Source of the DNA: G963663315 sp963665165 | GTDB taxonomy: Bacteria; Pseudomonadota; Gammaproteobacteria; Arenicellales; Poriferihabitantaceae | NCBI GenBank assembly: GCA_963665165.1 | Contig: OY761989.1 | Location: 1 to 64,000 of the forward strand | Direction: 5' to 3' | Length of the DNA: 64,000 nt | Shown here: positions 60,918-64,000 of the stretch, piece after piece | Layout: each line of letters opens with the position of its first letter | Position numbering within the stretch: position 1 is the stretch's first letter | Made by a program: the position numbers and the translations under genes | Notes under the pieces: generated by a model | The model's input: the letters and a program-made list of their open reading frames with translations, nothing else | Databases searched by the model: none | Told to the model about the DNA's origin: nothing

Positions 60918-62069
60918 ATGCCGCTGAAACTGGACAGCAAGTTGCCCGACGCGGGCACCACCATTTTTACAATCATGTCAAAAATGGCGCAGGATTATGG
61001 GGCCATCAACCTGTCCCAGGGATTTCCGGACTTTGAACCCGATGAAGCTCTGATCGACCGGGTCGACTATTACCTTCGCAACGGCAGGAACCAGTATCCG
61101 CCAATGATCGGAATCCCCGAGTTGCGCGCGGGCATTTCCCGCAAGCTGAAAACCAACAGCCAAGTCGATATCGATCATGAAACGGAGATCACCATAACCA
61201 GTGGCGCCACCGAAGCCCTGTTTTGTGCGATCCACTGCGTCGTGCGGCCCGGAGATGAAGTCATCGTATTCGACCCGGCCTACGACTCTTATGAACCCGC
61301 GGTTTCCCTGGCCGGAGGCAAGACCATCCACATACCGATGACCCTGCCGGACTACAGGATTGACTGGCGCACCGTGCATCAAAAGCTCAACAGCAACACA
61401 CGCCTGGTCATCATCAACTCGCCGCATAACCCAAGCAGCAGTGTATTGCAAAGGGAGGACCTCGATAATCTGGCCGCGGCAATACGCCCGCTGAATTGTT
61501 TCGTGCTCAGCGATGAAGTGTATGAACACATCATCTTTGACGACCGGGAGCACGCCAGCGTACTGACTCATGATGAACTCCGCAAGCGGTCAATGGCGGT
61601 TTTTTCCTTCGGCAAAACCTATCACGTGACCGGCTGGAAGATCGGCTACTGTATCGCCCCTGCCGGACTGACCACGGAATTTCGCAAGATTCACCAGTTC
61701 AACGTATTCACGACGCCGACTCCGATGCAGTGGGCAATCGCGGACTTTCTCGAATCCAACCCGCAGAACTACCAGCGGCTCGGGGCGTTTTATCAACAAA
61801 AAAGAGACAGGTTCTGCCGGATGATCGAAGGCTCCAGGTTCAAACTGCTGCCGTCGGCCGGAACCTACTTCCAACTGGCCGACTACAGCCGGATTTCAGA
61901 CAAGACGGATATCGGATTCGCCCACTGGATGACACAGGAAAAGGGAGTGGCGGTGATTCCATTGTCACCGTTCTACAAGGAACCGCCCGACAGCAAAATG
62001 ATCAGATTCTGCTTCGCCAAGCAGGACGCGACCCTGAAACAGGCCGCGGATATCATTAATACCCTTTAG
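60918..62069 (+). CDS. class I/II aminotransferase, methionine aminotransferase (YbdL-like)
   Basis: A 383-residue fold-type I PLP enzyme. It has 'GAINLSQGFPDFEPDEALID', 'ITITSGATEALFCAIHCVVR', the cofactor-binding 'SPHNPSSSVLQREDLDNLAA' and 'LSDEVYEHIIFDD', and the PLP lysine in 'FSFGKTYHVTGWKIGYCIAP'. The 'QGFPDF' start and overall length fit the YbdL/methionine (and kynurenine) aminotransferase group. It probably recycles methionine from its keto acid or transaminates aromatic and sulfur amino acids. It is followed after 35 bases by a GST gene on the same strand. Confidence 0.87.
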   Translation: MPLKLDSKLPDAGTTIFTIMSKMAQDYGAINLSQGFPDFEPDEALIDRVDYYLRNGRNQYPPMIGIPELRAGISRKLKTNSQVDIDHETEITITSGATEALFCAIHCVVRPGDEVIVFDPAYDSYEPAVSLAGGKTIHIPMTLPDYRIDWRTVHQKLNSNTRLVIINSPHNPSSSVLQREDLDNLAAAIRPLNCFVLSDEVYEHIIFDDREHASVLTHDELRKRSMAVFSFGKTYHVTGWKIGYCIAPAGLTTEFRKIHQFNVFTTPTPMQWAIADFLESNPQNYQRLGAFYQQKRDRFCRMIEGSRFKLLPSAGTYFQLADYSRISDKTDIGFAHWMTQEKGVAVIPLSPFYKEPPDSKMIRFCFAKQDATLKQAADIINTL

Positions 62070-62104
62070 GTTTGTTACCCGTTCAACCCATTTTGGAGAC
62101 CCTT

Positions 62105-62767
62105 ATGTTAGAAATCCTGGGCAGGAAAAATTCCAGCAACGTTATCCCGGTCATGTGGACTATCGCAGAGTTGAAGCTCGAACATGTCCGGCGCAACATC
62201 GGCGGCACATTCGGCGGGCTGGATTCAGCCGGGTACGGCGCCATCAATCCCAACCGCCTGGTCCCCGCCATGAACGACAACGGGTTCATCCTGTGGGAAT
62301 CCAATGCCATTATCCGATACCTGTGCAGGCAATACGGCAACGGCTCCCTGTACCCCGCGAACCCGCAGCAGTGTGCGCTGGCGGATCAATGGATGGAGTG
62401 GTTCAAATCGACTGTCATGCCGAGCCTTTATCCCGCGTTCTGGGGATTGGTGCGAACGCCGCAAGAAGAACAGAACCCGGAGCAGATCCGCGCAAGCGCC
62501 CGCCTCACCGGGGAAAAACTGAAAATCCTGGACCACCGCCTTGAAAACCGGCCATTCATCCTGGGCAATGACTTCACCATGGCGGACATCCCGCTGGGAG
62601 CCATCCTGTATCGCTATTCCCACCTGGATATCGAGCGCCCGTCCCTGCCTAATATCGAAGCCTGGTACCACCGACTGCAACAGCGGGACTCCTACCGTAC
62701 CCATGTCATGATTCCATTCGGAAGCTCACTTGCAGAGTGGCTTGAGCTGGAAAAGGCAGGAGCCTGA
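62105..62767 (+). CDS. glutathione S-transferase family protein
   Basis: A 220-residue GST. The N-terminal thioredoxin fold has the cis-Pro in 'NPNRLVPAMNDNGFILWESN' and the glutathione gamma-Glu contact 'ESNAIIRYLCRQYG'. The all-helical C-terminal domain includes 'FILGNDFTMADIPLGAILYR' with the N-capping box Asp. An N-terminal Ser (as in 'RKNSSNVIP') rather than Tyr or Cys is the likely catalytic residue. The start at 62105 has GGAG nine bases before it. It conjugates glutathione to electrophiles or acts on related thiols; substrate unknown. Confidence 0.88.
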   Translation: MLEILGRKNSSNVIPVMWTIAELKLEHVRRNIGGTFGGLDSAGYGAINPNRLVPAMNDNGFILWESNAIIRYLCRQYGNGSLYPANPQQCALADQWMEWFKSTVMPSLYPAFWGLVRTPQEEQNPEQIRASARLTGEKLKILDHRLENRPFILGNDFTMADIPLGAILYRYSHLDIERPSLPNIEAWYHRLQQRDSYRTHVMIPFGSSLAEWLELEKAGA

Positions 62768-62823
62768 GAGATCGAATCCATACCCTTGCGAACGCTCCCT
62801 GGCAGGGCCTCGCGACGGGTCGG

Positions 62824-64000
62824 TCAGATAAAATCGCGCAGAATCGTTTTCTCCCAGCTTCGCCGGTTGAATTCAGTATCCCCTGTGTAAGCGGTTACCG
62901 TTGCCCGCAGATAATGGTTTTTTGCGTCGCACTGGTAACTGCTTTCACAAACCGTCCGAATCCGCCAGTCATCCCTTTGCATATAACAGGTGAAGACGCT
63001 GGTTGCCTTTGAAGTCAACGGATCGTCAGGACAAATACTCCGGATATCCTCGTGAGTGTATCGTGTCCGCATACCATGGCCGGGCACCTGGTAATCGCCG
63101 GAATCATCGTAAACCCGGTACCGGGTCCTGTTCCGCTGTAAATCCTTTTCCACCGAGCGTCCATGATCGGGCTGGCGATAGCACGGATAATCCGGTCTTG
63201 AATCCGCAGCCGGCCCGGCTGGTTCGATGCGGTCGTTTCCCCGCCGAACCGGCAGTTCCAGAAAAGAGGCCTGACCCGGCTGGATACTCGCGGTAACCGC
63301 TTCCGGCGGCGGCATCACCATCGGCCAGTATGCAGTCGAGATCGATATTCGCAGTTTGTGATTCGCAAGGAAACGATAGCCGCATTCGTTGAGAAGCAGT
63401 TCCACGTCTTCAAATTCTCCGGGACGCATGGCAACCGGATTTTCATTTCCCAGGCGATGCGCAAGGTTCAGCACACCCCAACTCACCCGGTGGCTGAGTC
63501 CGTCCGGGTGCACATCAATCAGCCTGACCGCAATATTGCCAATCGGTTTGTCAATCGACAGCCTCAGGAATATCCTCGGACGACCCAGGATATCGACGGA
63601 TTGATCCAGAACTCCGGTTTCGAAAACCAGGGATCCCGCATCGTCGATACGCTGGTCTCCCGACAGTTCTGAATCGGGTTTGAGCGGGAACGCTTCCCCG
63701 CAGGCGACCCCGCAATCCTGGGGAGAGCATATCGACATCACTCCAGCGTCTTGCGGCTGGCTTTTCAGGGCATGACCGGCTGCCAGGTAGAGTGTGGATG
63801 TCGAAATGTTCGCTGACGGCCAGTTGTCCTCGGCTACCCATCGGCCCGGTTCGAAATCACGATAACCTCCAGGGCGCACGCCTTGCGAAATATAGGCAGT
63901 ATAGGCCGGGACCTGCATGGCCTGGCTGTCCTGCCCCCGTAACCACCGGTTCCACCAGCAAATGGCCTGCGCAAGAAAATCCATTCCCGGCTTTGGCCAT
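62824..64000 (-). CDS. CocE/NonD-family hydrolase, partial (5' end beyond the window)
   Basis: The C-terminal 390 or so residues of an alpha/beta hydrolase of the CocE/NonD (X-Pro dipeptidyl-peptidase) group. The visible part starts in the lid region, 'FLAQAICWWNRWLRGQDSQA', and runs through the jelly-roll domain ('PRIFLRLSIDKPIGNIAVRL', 'GYRFLANHKLRISISTAYWP'). The catalytic Ser and most of the hydrolase core should lie past 64000. The ATG at 63984 is internal: the frame is open upstream to the window edge. Members cleave esters or amides such as cocaine, acylated drugs or Xaa-Pro peptides. It ends 56 bases from the GST gene, convergent with it. Confidence 0.8.
   Translation of the reverse strand, partial: WPKPGMDFLAQAICWWNRWLRGQDSQAMQVPAYTAYISQGVRPGGYRDFEPGRWVAEDNWPSANISTSTLYLAAGHALKSQPQDAGVMSICSPQDCGVACGEAFPLKPDSELSGDQRIDDAGSLVFETGVLDQSVDILGRPRIFLRLSIDKPIGNIAVRLIDVHPDGLSHRVSWGVLNLAHRLGNENPVAMRPGEFEDVELLLNECGYRFLANHKLRISISTAYWPMVMPPPEAVTASIQPGQASFLELPVRRGNDRIEPAGPAADSRPDYPCYRQPDHGRSVEKDLQRNRTRYRVYDDSGDYQVPGHGMRTRYTHEDIRSICPDDPLTSKATSVFTCYMQRDDWRIRTVCESSYQCDAKNHYLRATVTAYTGDTEFNRRSWEKTILRDFI

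Noticed and set aside
1..64000. CRISPR array, tRNA or rRNA
   Set aside because: No regularly spaced repeats and no cloverleaf or rRNA-like stretch was seen by eye; a covariance-model scan was not possible.

Overview
The window looks like chromosome of a gammaproteobacterium, probably marine or host-associated. Supporting points are a YaeH/UPF0325-type protein, a single-chain PurL of about 1,330 residues, a coaBC-radC neighbourhood, ETF:ubiquinone oxidoreductase, malonyl-CoA decarboxylase, and several systems for peptides, methylated amines and guanidino compounds. Genes are dense, many with 1-7 base overlaps. No rRNA, tRNA or CRISPR array was seen. Lineage below class cannot be read with confidence.

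Layout. 0-6.1 kb: a minus-strand peptide-type ABC importer (solute receptor, two permeases, fused double ATPase) followed by a DUF3461 gene. 6.5-15.9 kb: malonyl-CoA decarboxylase, a class III aminotransferase, ETF-QO, purL and dapA. 15.9-19.8 kb: an accessory pocket with an AAA/DUF4143 ATPase, a transposase remnant, a GmrSD-like DUF262/HNH gene and the stump of a type I methyltransferase (hsdM). 19.8-23.5 kb: gloB, a glutamine amidotransferase, coaBC and radC. 23.5-30.1 kb: cobO, then a sarcosine oxidase operon in which the alpha and gamma subunits are one fused protein, then an SDR gene. 30.2-34.6 kb: a compact, visibly AT-richer four-gene cassette (small soluble protein, membrane protein, a protein with an IF2-N-like start and a GrpE-like tail, and a divergent Hsp70/actin-type ATPase) read from one promoter region with tandem 8-bp repeats. 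34.6-36.7 kb: a decaying stretch with a VOC protein, a frameshifted methyltransferase, an IS481-type remnant and a nuclease-like orphan.

36.7-43.7 kb: phosphomannomutase and the 2-oxoglutarate dehydrogenase set sucA-sucB-lpd. 43.9-52.1 kb: a MoeB/ThiF protein, then a minus-strand run of a betaine-type ABC transporter (SBP, ATPase, permease), a DDAH-family deiminase, an N-carbamoyl amidohydrolase, a ureohydrolase and cysC. The order suggests import and stepwise breakdown of a guanidino compound. 52.4-54.9 kb: a cytoplasmic BisC-like molybdoenzyme with an adjoining 59-residue membrane protein. 55-58.8 kb: a plus-strand run of an MTH1187-type thiamine-binding protein, a DoxX-like membrane protein, two different ATP-grasp proteins and an MFS transporter; the last three look like a small peptide-ligase pathway with an exporter. 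58.8-64 kb: iron alcohol dehydrogenase, exonuclease III, methionine aminotransferase, a GST and a CocE/NonD hydrolase cut by the window end.

The best candidates for undescribed biology are the Hsp70-like cassette (30.2-34.6 kb), the double ATP-grasp/MFS operon (55.9-58.8 kb) and the predicted guanidino-compound operon (45.3-52.1 kb). All functions come from reading the sequence; no database search was run.
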